A stretch of DNA of 21,057 nucleotides from JAAXGI01 sp963579625. GTDB lineage: Bacteria > Gemmatimonadota > Gemmatimonadetes > Longimicrobiales > Gaopeijiaceae. The translations under genes were made by a program, and so were the position numbers. The stretch spans positions 1-21,057 of the forward strand of contig CAUZHN010000037.1 in the NCBI GenBank assembly GCA_963579625.1. Direction: 5' to 3'. Position 1 is the first letter of the stretch. The number at the start of each line of letters is the position of its first letter. The notes beneath the pieces were generated by a model. It ran no database searches. It saw only the letters and a program-made list of their open reading frames with translations, and was not told where the DNA came from. Below are positions 14,983 to 21,057 of the stretch, piece after piece.

Positions 14983-15464
14983 TGATCAATCTCAAGTTCA
15001 TCGAGAAGCTGATCCGAACTCTCGATGAAAGTGGCCTTGACCACGTCAAGATCGAGCACCGTGGGACTCAAGTATGGATCTCCAGGAGTCCTCCGAGCGG
15101 GTCCGGTGAGGATTTGTCGGAGTTCCCCGCGGTGGGGGAAGACGCTGTTCTGGCGGAAACGCCTCTTCCGGACTCAAGCGGCCAGGTCAAAGAGTCCGAA
15201 GCCAGGGAGGGAAGAGGTGAGACTCTCCTGGAAATCACGTCGCCCATGGTAGGGACGTTCTACCGCGCACCCTCGCCTGATTCAGACCCGTTTACCAAGG
15301 TCGGAAGACAGATCTCACCGGGAGACCTGCTCTGTGTCATCGAGGCCATGAAGCTCATGAATGAGCTGGAGGCTGAGACGGCAGGAGTCATCCGGGAGAT
15401 TTGTATTGGGGATGGCGAACCGGTCGAGTATGGACAAGTCCTGTTCCGAGTCCAACCCTCCTGA
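14982..15464 (+). CDS. accB: Biotin carboxyl carrier protein of acetyl-CoA carboxylase
   Basis: The product carries the biotin that shuttles CO2 from AccC to the AccA/AccD carboxyltransferase in malonyl-CoA synthesis. The protein is 160 residues: an N-terminal helix-strand region (1-35), a flexible Pro/Glu/Ser linker (about 36-80), and a biotinyl domain (81-160) with SPMVGTFYRAPSPDSDPF, the thumb typical of true AccB, and the biotin site EAMKLMNE with Lys124. The ATG overlaps the efp stop by one base (TAATG), so translation is coupled. The accC gene follows after 24 bases. accA and accD are not in this window. Confidence 0.97.
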   Translation: MINLKFIEKLIRTLDESGLDHVKIEHRGTQVWISRSPPSGSGEDLSEFPAVGEDAVLAETPLPDSSGQVKESEAREGRGETLLEITSPMVGTFYRAPSPDSDPFTKVGRQISPGDLLCVIEAMKLMNELEAETAGVIREICIGDGEPVEYGQVLFRVQPS

Positions 15465-15488
15465 CGCCCCTCGTGCCCCGAAGCCACG

Positions 15489-16844
15489 GTGTTTAAGAAG
15501 GTTCTCATTGCGAACCGGGGAGAGATTGCCCTTAGGGTGATCCGAGCGTGCCAGGAGTTGAGCATCCCGACTGTCGCTATCTATTCGGATGCGGATGCGG
15601 AGTCCCTCCATGTTCGGTTTGCTGATGAGGAAGTCTGCATTGGACCCGCCCCATCTTCCGAGTCTTATCTGAACATTTCCAGGATCATCGCAGCTGCTGA
15701 AATTACTGGTGCAGAGGCGATCCATCCCGGCTACGGCTTCCTAGCTGAAAACGCTGAATTTGCCGAGATCTGTGAGCTCTCTGGTATCACCTTCATTGGT
15801 CCATCGGCCGAACAGATCCGAACGATGGGAGACAAGGCCACCGCACGCCGCATCATGACGGATGTTGGAGTGCCCGTGGTACCCGGGTCGGAAGGAGAAG
15901 TCAGGGATGAAGACAACACGCTGGAGATAGCTGAGGGAATTGGGTTTCCGGTCATGATCAAGGCTTCTGCAGGTGGGGGAGGAAAGGGGATGCGGGTGGC
16001 ATCGGATCCTGAGGTCTTTCACGAGTGCGTGCAGGCAGCGCGTAATGAGGCTCAGTCGGCATTCGGAGATTCTGCGGTGTACCTAGAGCGGTATGTCGAG
16101 CAGGCCAAGCACGTCGAGATCCAAGTGTTCGGGGACAAACACGGGCGAGTTGTGCACCTCGGGGAGAGAGATTGTTCGGTTCAGCGGCGTCACCAAAAGC
16201 TGGTCGAAGAAGCACCTTCACCGGCCGTGACTTCCGAGCTCCGAGCCGAAATGGGTGAGGTGGCCGTGAGAGCTGCAGAGGCTATTGGTTACCTTGGTGC
16301 AGGCACGGTGGAGTTCCTCCTGGAGGGGGAGGGTTCGTACTATTTCATTGAGATGAATACTCGGATTCAGGTAGAGCACCCCGTTACTGAAGTCACCACC
16401 GGTTTCGACTTGGTGAAGGAACAGATCCTCATAGCCGCAGGGAGGCATCTGTCCTTTCCGGTGGAGCCAGTGGTTCCTCGGGGACACGCATTCGAGTTTC
16501 GTGTCAATGCTGAGGACCCTAGCCGGAATTTCCTGCCGTCCCCAGGGCAGATCACGACTTTCCATCCTCCTGGCGGTCCTGGAATCCGACTAGATACCCA
16601 TGTGTATACAGGATATCACGTACCACCATATTATGATTCTCTTCTCGCCAAGTTGATCGTGAGTGGCAACACCCGGGAGGAGGCTCTGGTACGTTCCCGG
16701 TACGCGCTGGACTCTTTCGTGATCGAGGGCGTGTCCACGACCATCCAATTATTATTGGAGATCGTCCAAAACGAGTCTTTTAAGAGCGGTGAAATCGACA
16801 CGAACTTCATTGAGCGGTTCTTGGACGAGCAGGCTGAAGCATGA
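15489..16844 (+). CDS. accC: Biotin carboxylase subunit of acetyl-CoA carboxylase
   Basis: The enzyme carboxylates the biotin of AccB with bicarbonate and ATP. The protein is 451 residues, standard length. Landmarks in order are FKKVLIANRGEIALRVIRA (2-20), Lys116 in GDKATAR, the ATP-grasp lid KASAGGGGKGM (158-168), HVEIQVFGD (208-216), ERDCSVQRRHQKLVEEAPSP (227-245) and catalytic IEMNTRIQVEHPVTE (287-301) with Glu288, Arg292 and Glu296. The start is GTG 15489; this alone gives the MFKKVLIANRGE N-terminus. A purely AccC-type length, without carboxyltransferase fusion, together with adjacent accB argues for acetyl-CoA carboxylase rather than pyruvate or propionyl-CoA carboxylase. Confidence 0.97.
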   Translation: MFKKVLIANRGEIALRVIRACQELSIPTVAIYSDADAESLHVRFADEEVCIGPAPSSESYLNISRIIAAAEITGAEAIHPGYGFLAENAEFAEICELSGITFIGPSAEQIRTMGDKATARRIMTDVGVPVVPGSEGEVRDEDNTLEIAEGIGFPVMIKASAGGGGKGMRVASDPEVFHECVQAARNEAQSAFGDSAVYLERYVEQAKHVEIQVFGDKHGRVVHLGERDCSVQRRHQKLVEEAPSPAVTSELRAEMGEVAVRAAEAIGYLGAGTVEFLLEGEGSYYFIEMNTRIQVEHPVTEVTTGFDLVKEQILIAAGRHLSFPVEPVVPRGHAFEFRVNAEDPSRNFLPSPGQITTFHPPGGPGIRLDTHVYTGYHVPPYYDSLLAKLIVSGNTREEALVRSRYALDSFVIEGVSTTIQLLLEIVQNESFKSGEIDTNFIERFLDEQAEA

Positions 16845-16912
16845 CCGATCGTGCTAGACTAAGCCAGTAGCATGAAGCCAGTCTTTTCCTCCTCTTGGGG
16901 TACGCTGCCGAC

Positions 16913-17650
16913 GTGAGGGTCGAAACCTATCTTTCCGCTCATGAGGCGGATGCTGCTCAGATTGCCGATGGTACTGCGGTTGTCATAGACGTGATCAGAG
17001 CGACGTCGACGATTGTCGAGGCGCTTGCTTCCGGAGCGCGAGCCGTCTATCCGACGCTCTCCAGCGAGGAAGCTATCCGGCTTGTGAATTCCCTGGGGCG
17101 AGAGGATACGCTGCTCTGCGGGGAACGGAAGGGGCTCAGGATTGAGGGGTTCGACCTAGGAAATTCTCCCCGTGAGTTCACGCCAGATCGGGTTTCGGGA
17201 AAGCGAATCGTTATGAGCACGACGAATGGTACGCGGGCGTTTCTGGCGGCTGAGGGTGCAGACAGAGTGTTGGCTGCTTCTTTCCTGAACCTCTCCGCGG
17301 TAGGCGAGGCGGTGTCCGACTCGGAGAGGATCGTCCTCGTCTGTGCCGGCAAGGAGGGCAGGTTTTCCTTGGATGATGGCCTCTGTGCTGGATCGATCCT
17401 ACAGGGTCTATCCGGCGAGGGAGATGACCGTCCGTCGAATGACTGGCGGCTGGATGACGCTTCAAAGTCCATGCTAGCTCTTGTCAAGGCACACAACATC
17501 GCTCCGGACCTACTGAGAGAAACCGCGGCGGGGACTGCACTGGTGGAGATAGGTTTGGAGGCCGATCTTGAGCGGTGTGCCGACGTTGACCGCTACCAGT
17601 TGGTCCCTGAAATGCATGATCGGATGATTAGTCTTCTGGAGGAGGGGTGA
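16913..17650 (+). CDS. comB: ComB-family 2-phosphosulfolactate phosphatase
   Basis: The product is about 245 residues and belongs to the ComB fold, named for the archaeal coenzyme M enzyme that dephosphorylates (2R)-2-phospho-3-sulfolactate with Mg2+. Family segments are VVIDVIRATSTIVEALASGA (about 24-43), LLCGERKGLRIEGFDLGNSP, MSTTNGTRAFLAA, VLVCAGKEGRFSLDDGLCAG and a C-terminal VPEMHD. Coenzyme M synthesis is not expected in such a bacterium, so the true substrate is uncertain; sulfolactate formation is one option. GTG 16913 gives MRVETYLS, the usual family start; TTG 16895 is an in-frame alternative, and neither has a strong Shine-Dalgarno. It lies 68 bases after accC and just before ftsK on the same strand, with no other sulfonate gene in view. 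Confidence 0.85.
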   Translation: MRVETYLSAHEADAAQIADGTAVVIDVIRATSTIVEALASGARAVYPTLSSEEAIRLVNSLGREDTLLCGERKGLRIEGFDLGNSPREFTPDRVSGKRIVMSTTNGTRAFLAAEGADRVLAASFLNLSAVGEAVSDSERIVLVCAGKEGRFSLDDGLCAGSILQGLSGEGDDRPSNDWRLDDASKSMLALVKAHNIAPDLLRETAAGTALVEIGLEADLERCADVDRYQLVPEMHDRMISLLEEG

Positions 17651-17687
17651 CTGCTATCCCTCACTACCCTCTCCAGTTGGACCTCTC

Positions 17688-19979
17688 ATGTTAAAGCCTG
17701 ACCAGACACGTGAGATCGTTGGAGTTGGGCTCATTGCCCTTGCCCTTCTGATGTTGCTGGCGTTGACTCCGATCGAGCTGCTAGGTGCGCTCGGTGCCGA
17801 CTGGTTCGAGTCGGGGAACATTATGGGTCTTCTGGGTGGCCTCATCCAGAGGGGCACCGTCTATATCTTCGGGTCGGCTGCAGGACTTCTTCCATTTCTG
17901 GTCGGCCTTGCTGGGGTTTACTTCGGCGGGTGGATTGAGAGAGAGAGAGCTGCCAAACTGGCGGTCTTGGGTGGAGGGCTTCTAGCCCTTGTTCCAGCTG
18001 TGGGGCACCTCGCTTCCCCTGATGGTACGGCGTCCGGATGGCTCGGGAGTGTGATCGGGCGCGCCTTGGTTGCAGCCGCGGGGCCATTTGGGGCCAGCTT
18101 CATCTTGGCCGTGCTTTTCGTACTCCTCTCTTTGGCGACGCTTGGCTGGAATCCCCTTCAGCGGCCGTTGAGCTGGGCGCTGAAGGGGATGGTGGTTATG
18201 TGGCAGGGACTGGTCGATTGGCTAAAAAATAGAGAGCTCCAGAGCAGAGATGGTGATCCAGCGGGAGTGGAGGTTAAGCCGGGCGATGTGCATGTGGATC
18301 CTGACGTCAGGGGCGGAGAGACCGATGACTCTATTAAGCAAGTAGGAGGTGGGGGAGGGACGCCCATGCCCGAGGGCCAAAAGAGGAATCCGGGCGCATC
18401 TCTTTCGGACCCTCGGGATCCGATCGAACTCTTGGGCGACGAGCTGCCTCCGATGGGTCTGCTTACCCCAGGAACTGGTGAGCATCTGGATGAGATGCAG
18501 CGTGACCTGGACGCCCTGGGTCAGGTCCTGATAGAGAAGCTCCGCACCTTCAATGTGGAAAGCGAGCTAGGAGGACGGACGACCGGTCCTGTGGTAACCC
18601 AGTTCGAGGTGGTCCCCGCTCCTGGGGTGAAGGTCAACAGAATCGCCAATCTGGATCGAGATCTGGCGCTCGCGATGCGGGCCCGGACGGTACGGATTGT
18701 TGCCCCTATTCCAGGTAAAGGTGCGGTCGGAGTGGAGATACCAAATCCAGTCTCAGCAACGGTACAGGTGCGAGAGATCCTAGAGAGCAGGGCCTTTCGC
18801 GAGTCTCGAGCCGATCTTCCACTTGCCCTGGGTAAGGACCTCCACGGAGCGCCTTATGTCGCGGATCTGACGAAGATGCCCCACTGCCTTATCGCGGGGG
18901 CCACTGGGTCGGGGAAGTCGGTCTGCCTGAATGCAATCATCACTTCTCTGGTCTATCGGCACACCCCTGAGACACTTCGGTTGCTACTGATAGACCCCAA
19001 GATGGTGGAGCTCAGCACCTACGCTGATCTTCCGCACCTTCGGCATCCTGTGGTAACGGATCCGAAAGACGCGGCGGGGGTGCTGAAGTGGGCGATGCTC
19101 GAGATGAACCACAGATATGGGCTTCTCTCAGAGAACGGGGTCCGCTCGATCGGTGAGTTCAACAGCCGCGTTCGAAAGGGGACGCCGTTGCGACGGGTAC
19201 AGCCCAGGGGGGAAGAAGGAGATCCGGACCGATGGGTCTACAAGGATGGGATACTCCCCTTTGTTGTCCTGGTGGTGGATGAACTCGCCGATCTAATGAT
19301 GAGCGTCCAAAGTGAAATCGAAAAGCCGCTCACCCTGCTCGCGCAGAAGGCCCGTGCGATTGGACTCCACCTGATTGTGGCTACGCAACGACCCTCCGTA
19401 AACGTCATTACGGGGCTCATCAAGGCGAACTTCCCGTGCCGAATCGCCTTCCGGGTCGCCTCCAAGACAGACTCACGAACCATTATGGATCAGAGCGGGG
19501 CCGATGCACTGCTGGGCAACGGTGACATGCTCTTTCTCCCCCCTGGGGAGAGTTGCTCAATCCGAATGCAGGGGCCCTTCATATCCACTGATGAGACAGG
19601 GCGGCTGATTGATTGGTATAGGGACCTAAGAGAGAGGAAACTTACGGAAGGGGAGGAGGGGGATGATCTAGATGGCGAGGATAATATCCTAGAGTTTGTC
19701 CGAGCCAGAGAGGCCGAAGAGTCGGGGAGCCACGACGATATGTTCGGTGGGGACTGGGACGAGAATTTCCGTGAGGCTGGGGAACTCTGCATCCGGAGTG
19801 GCCAAGGCTCTACCTCACTCCTCCAGCGAAAGCTTCGAATCGGTTACGGCAGAGCGGCCCGGATCGTCGATCAACTGCATGAGGCCGGTGTGCTCGGCCC
19901 TCCAGACGGCTCAAAGCCTCGGGAAGTGCTCATGAGCTCAGATCAACTCGATCGGGTGATGTCAGGCATGGAGACCTAG
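17688..19979 (+). CDS. ftsK: DNA translocase FtsK
   Basis: The protein is 763 residues. Four N-terminal membrane segments (about 10-32, 58-80, 90-108, 130-152) anchor it at the septum. A rather short charged linker (about 180-265) is followed by the motor: alpha domain (270-390), Walker A GATGSGKS (404-411), the segments LLLIDPKMVEL and VVLVVDELADLM, and IVATQRPSVNVITGLIKANFP. The winged-helix gamma domain (about 690-763; GQGSTSLLQRKLRIGYGRAARIVDQL) reads KOPS-type polarity sequences and activates XerCD at dif. It is closer to SpoIIIE/short FtsK in length than to the 1329-residue E. coli form. The linker gene portion holds a G-rich codon stretch (GGGGGT). The stop codon is inside a strong hairpin. 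lolA follows, as in E. coli, after an inserted relic. Confidence 0.96.
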   Translation: MLKPDQTREIVGVGLIALALLMLLALTPIELLGALGADWFESGNIMGLLGGLIQRGTVYIFGSAAGLLPFLVGLAGVYFGGWIERERAAKLAVLGGGLLALVPAVGHLASPDGTASGWLGSVIGRALVAAAGPFGASFILAVLFVLLSLATLGWNPLQRPLSWALKGMVVMWQGLVDWLKNRELQSRDGDPAGVEVKPGDVHVDPDVRGGETDDSIKQVGGGGGTPMPEGQKRNPGASLSDPRDPIELLGDELPPMGLLTPGTGEHLDEMQRDLDALGQVLIEKLRTFNVESELGGRTTGPVVTQFEVVPAPGVKVNRIANLDRDLALAMRARTVRIVAPIPGKGAVGVEIPNPVSATVQVREILESRAFRESRADLPLALGKDLHGAPYVADLTKMPHCLIAGATGSGKSVCLNAIITSLVYRHTPETLRLLLIDPKMVELSTYADLPHLRHPVVTDPKDAAGVLKWAMLEMNHRYGLLSENGVRSIGEFNSRVRKGTPLRRVQPRGEEGDPDRWVYKDGILPFVVLVVDELADLMMSVQSEIEKPLTLLAQKARAIGLHLIVATQRPSVNVITGLIKANFPCRIAFRVASKTDSRTIMDQSGADALLGNGDMLFLPPGESCSIRMQGPFISTDETGRLIDWYRDLRERKLTEGEEGDDLDGEDNILEFVRAREAEESGSHDDMFGGDWDENFREAGELCIRSGQGSTSLLQRKLRIGYGRAARIVDQLHEAGVLGPPDGSKPREVLMSSDQLDRVMSGMET

Positions 19980-20013
19980 GTAACCTCTGAATAGAGATTC
20001 CCTAGGTCTCCGT
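19968..20013. terminator. Long hairpin at the ftsK stop codon, possible bidirectional terminator
   Basis: GGAGACCTAGG (19970-19980) pairs perfectly with CCTAGGTCTCC (20001-20011). Outward two more pairs form (one G-T), and inward AA and CTCT pair with TT and AGAG around a GAAT loop with two mismatches, so about 19 of 21 positions pair. The ftsK TAG (19977-19979) is part of the stem. No T-run follows on either strand. It sits between convergent ftsK and the FKBP relic. Confidence 0.5.
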
Positions 20014-20038
20014 CGATCCCGACGACCTCAGGAATGAC

Positions 20039-20558
20039 TCAGTTGGCCTCCAGAAACTCTACCTCGAAGATCAGAACGGGGGCGTTCGGCGGGATCACCC
20101 CACCGGGGCCCTGAGTCCCGCAGGCAAGGTGTGGAGGGATGACGAGGGTTCGCAGCCCACCGACCTACATGCCGACGATTCCCGGATCCCAGCCCGAGGT
20201 GACTTGTGTCTTCCCAAGAAGAACCGGGGAAAGGGGCTCTCTCACGGCTGTTGTCGAACACTGATCCGTCCGGATGATGCCCGGTGTAGTGGGCGCTTAT
20301 CGTCGATCCGGACACCGCTTCCTGTTCGCTGTCTGCGGGGTGATCCAGGTAGTAGAGACCCTTCGAGAGCGTCGATATTCGGTGAAAGTCGATTCCCAGT
20401 TCTGGTGCGTACTCGGATGTGGTGGGATTCACTGAACCTCTTGGAGTGAATGACCCTGGGTTGCCTTCCTCTCGGATGGGTGGTCAGGGTGACGATCCAC
20501 CGCAGTTCGCGACCTTCAGTGAGAGCATGATGGCAAACAGTGTGTATGAATGCTGCAT
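20039..20558 (-). pseudogene. Decayed FKBP-type peptidyl-prolyl isomerase lipoprotein
   Basis: Minus-strand reading from ATG 20558 gives a lipoprotein signal (MQHSYTLFAIMLSLKVANC) and then a TGA (20486-20484). The same frame continues, open, to SEYAPELGIDF, GLYYLDH and the FKBP core SGSTISAHYTGHHPDGSVFDNSRER. A one-base gain in a C4 run (20229-20226) shifts the frame; the new frame gives PVLLG, TSGWDPGIVGM, a TAG (20167-20165) in place of the usual Arg of GMRVGG, then GGLRTLVIPPHLACG, GPGGVIPPNAPVLIFEVEFL and the natural TGA. So one frameshift and two nonsense changes inactivate an otherwise recognisable FKBP domain. The decay is recent, since the protein is still easy to read. A remaining open frame from GTG 20432 would yield only a truncated, inactive product. 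Confidence 0.9.
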
Positions 20559-20642
20559 GGCCCCAGGCTACATCCAACTGGTTGAGGAGTTGGTTTCTCC
20601 GCCTGGCCGAACGTTTCGACACGGGACCGGGTACACCGGAGC

Positions 20643-21057
20643 ATGATCGGACACATGATCCACCACCACCGAACAGTATTATCGGTCTTCCTCATTTTGG
20701 GAGGGGCTCCGTCGAGGGTGTCTGGACAAGAGGCTGTCTCAGTCTTGGAGAATGCCGCTGAGCGGTATGCCTCCCTCAGAGGATTCTGCGCGGACTTCAA
20801 CCAGACGATTGACGTGACGCTCCTTAGGGAGACCGTAGAAAGCCGAGGGGAGTTGTGCCAGCTACGACCAGACAACTTCGAGATGCGATTCACCAATCCC
20901 CTGGGAGACCGGGTCGTTGCCGACGGTGACTACCTCTGGGTGTACTTCCCAAGCACGGACGAAGGCCAGGTATTCCGATCTCCACTTGCCGGCTCGGAGG
21001 GAAGGTTCGACCTCCACCGTGAGTTCCTGGCTGACCCCGGTGAGCGTTATTCGGCCA
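20643..21057 (+). CDS. lolA: Outer-membrane lipoprotein carrier protein LolA, 5' part
   Basis: The frame is open to the right edge of the window (138 codons seen). The N-terminus has a short signal-like stretch (TVLSVFLILGGAPSRVSGQ), then the LolA opening VLENAAERYASLRGFCADFNQT, RGELCQLRPDNFEMRFTNP, VADGDYLWVYFPSTDEGQVFR and the beginning of the helical lid. LolA carries mature lipoproteins through the periplasm to the outer membrane. An ATG at 20655 in the same frame is an alternative start; GGAG (20638-20641) is a better distance from 20655. Cys residues at 'GFCADF' and 'GELCQL' could form a disulfide. Neighbouring ftsK matches the ftsK-lolA order of E. coli, which supports the call. The call is by pattern; the lid and C-terminal loop are outside the window. 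Confidence 0.85.
   Translation, partial: MIGHMIHHHRTVLSVFLILGGAPSRVSGQEAVSVLENAAERYASLRGFCADFNQTIDVTLLRETVESRGELCQLRPDNFEMRFTNPLGDRVVADGDYLWVYFPSTDEGQVFRSPLAGSEGRFDLHREFLADPGERYSA

Noticed and set aside
17937..17949. GA dinucleotide repeat in ftsK (6.5 units)
   Set aside because: It encodes a plain Glu-Arg stretch at a membrane border in an intact essential gene; too short to argue for phase variation.
20433..20642. Plus-strand open frames of 73-75 codons before lolA
   Set aside because: They overlap the N-terminal part of the FKBP relic on the other strand and match nothing; they are shadows.
1..21057. CRISPR array, tRNA, rRNA, insertion sequence, prophage, toxin-antitoxin or defence system
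   Set aside because: No regularly spaced repeats, cloverleaf or T-loop motifs, transposase motifs, or defence-type domains were seen on either strand by eye.

Overview
This 21 kb window looks like a chromosomal housekeeping region of a diderm (outer-membrane) bacterium. The gene set includes pal, cpoB, tatC, lptD, tatA, a membrane-anchored parvulin, lolA, accBC, efp and ftsK. The combination of a TPR gene, a polyprenyl synthetase, a DUF4321 protein and tatA in that order, together with the style of the TPR and PpiD-like proteins, reminds me most of Gemmatimonadota. That placement is from memory and is moderate confidence. I see no transposase, integrase, phage gene, CRISPR array, tRNA or rRNA.

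Layout, left to right. (1) 1-5597, plus strand: the end of pal, then cpoB (Tol-Pal envelope module), nrdR, tatC and a large LptD-like LPS-assembly barrel. tatC and lptD overlap by 4 bases. (2) 5875-8060: an unassigned outer-membrane barrel, a 356-base gene-free stretch, and a stand-alone formiminotransferase (ftcD) whose best promoter would give a leaderless mRNA. (3) 8092-10483: a decayed TPR gene with several frameshifts and two stops, then a polyprenyl diphosphate synthase, a DUF4321 membrane protein and tatA. (4) 10484-10897: a 414-base convergent intergenic region with several inverted repeats but no recognisable gene. (5) 10898-12748, minus strand: a PpiD/SurA-type periplasmic folding factor. 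Its roughly 115-base leader holds an intrinsic-terminator-shaped hairpin just before the ribosome binding site. (6) 13028-19979, plus strand: a probable operon of a TPR protein, aroQ, efp, accB, accC, a ComB-family phosphatase and ftsK, starting from a TTGACA-type promoter. (7) 19968-21057: a strong hairpin at the ftsK stop codon, a decayed FKBP-type lipoprotein prolyl isomerase on the minus strand, and the start of lolA, which was missing from the obvious ORFs.

The genes fall into two themes. The first is envelope biogenesis: Pal/CpoB, LptD, LolA, PpiD, the FKBP relic, TatA/TatC and polyprenyl carrier lipid synthesis. The second is core metabolism and growth: fatty-acid initiation by AccB/AccC, the shikimate step AroQ, EF-P, NrdR control of deoxyribonucleotide synthesis, and FtsK chromosome segregation.

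I did not find a convincing new multi-gene system. The items most worth checking are the ppiD leader attenuator candidate and the two independently decayed genes. One decayed gene is a prolyl isomerase lying between ftsK and lolA, and its loss might be compensated by the parvulin in the same window.
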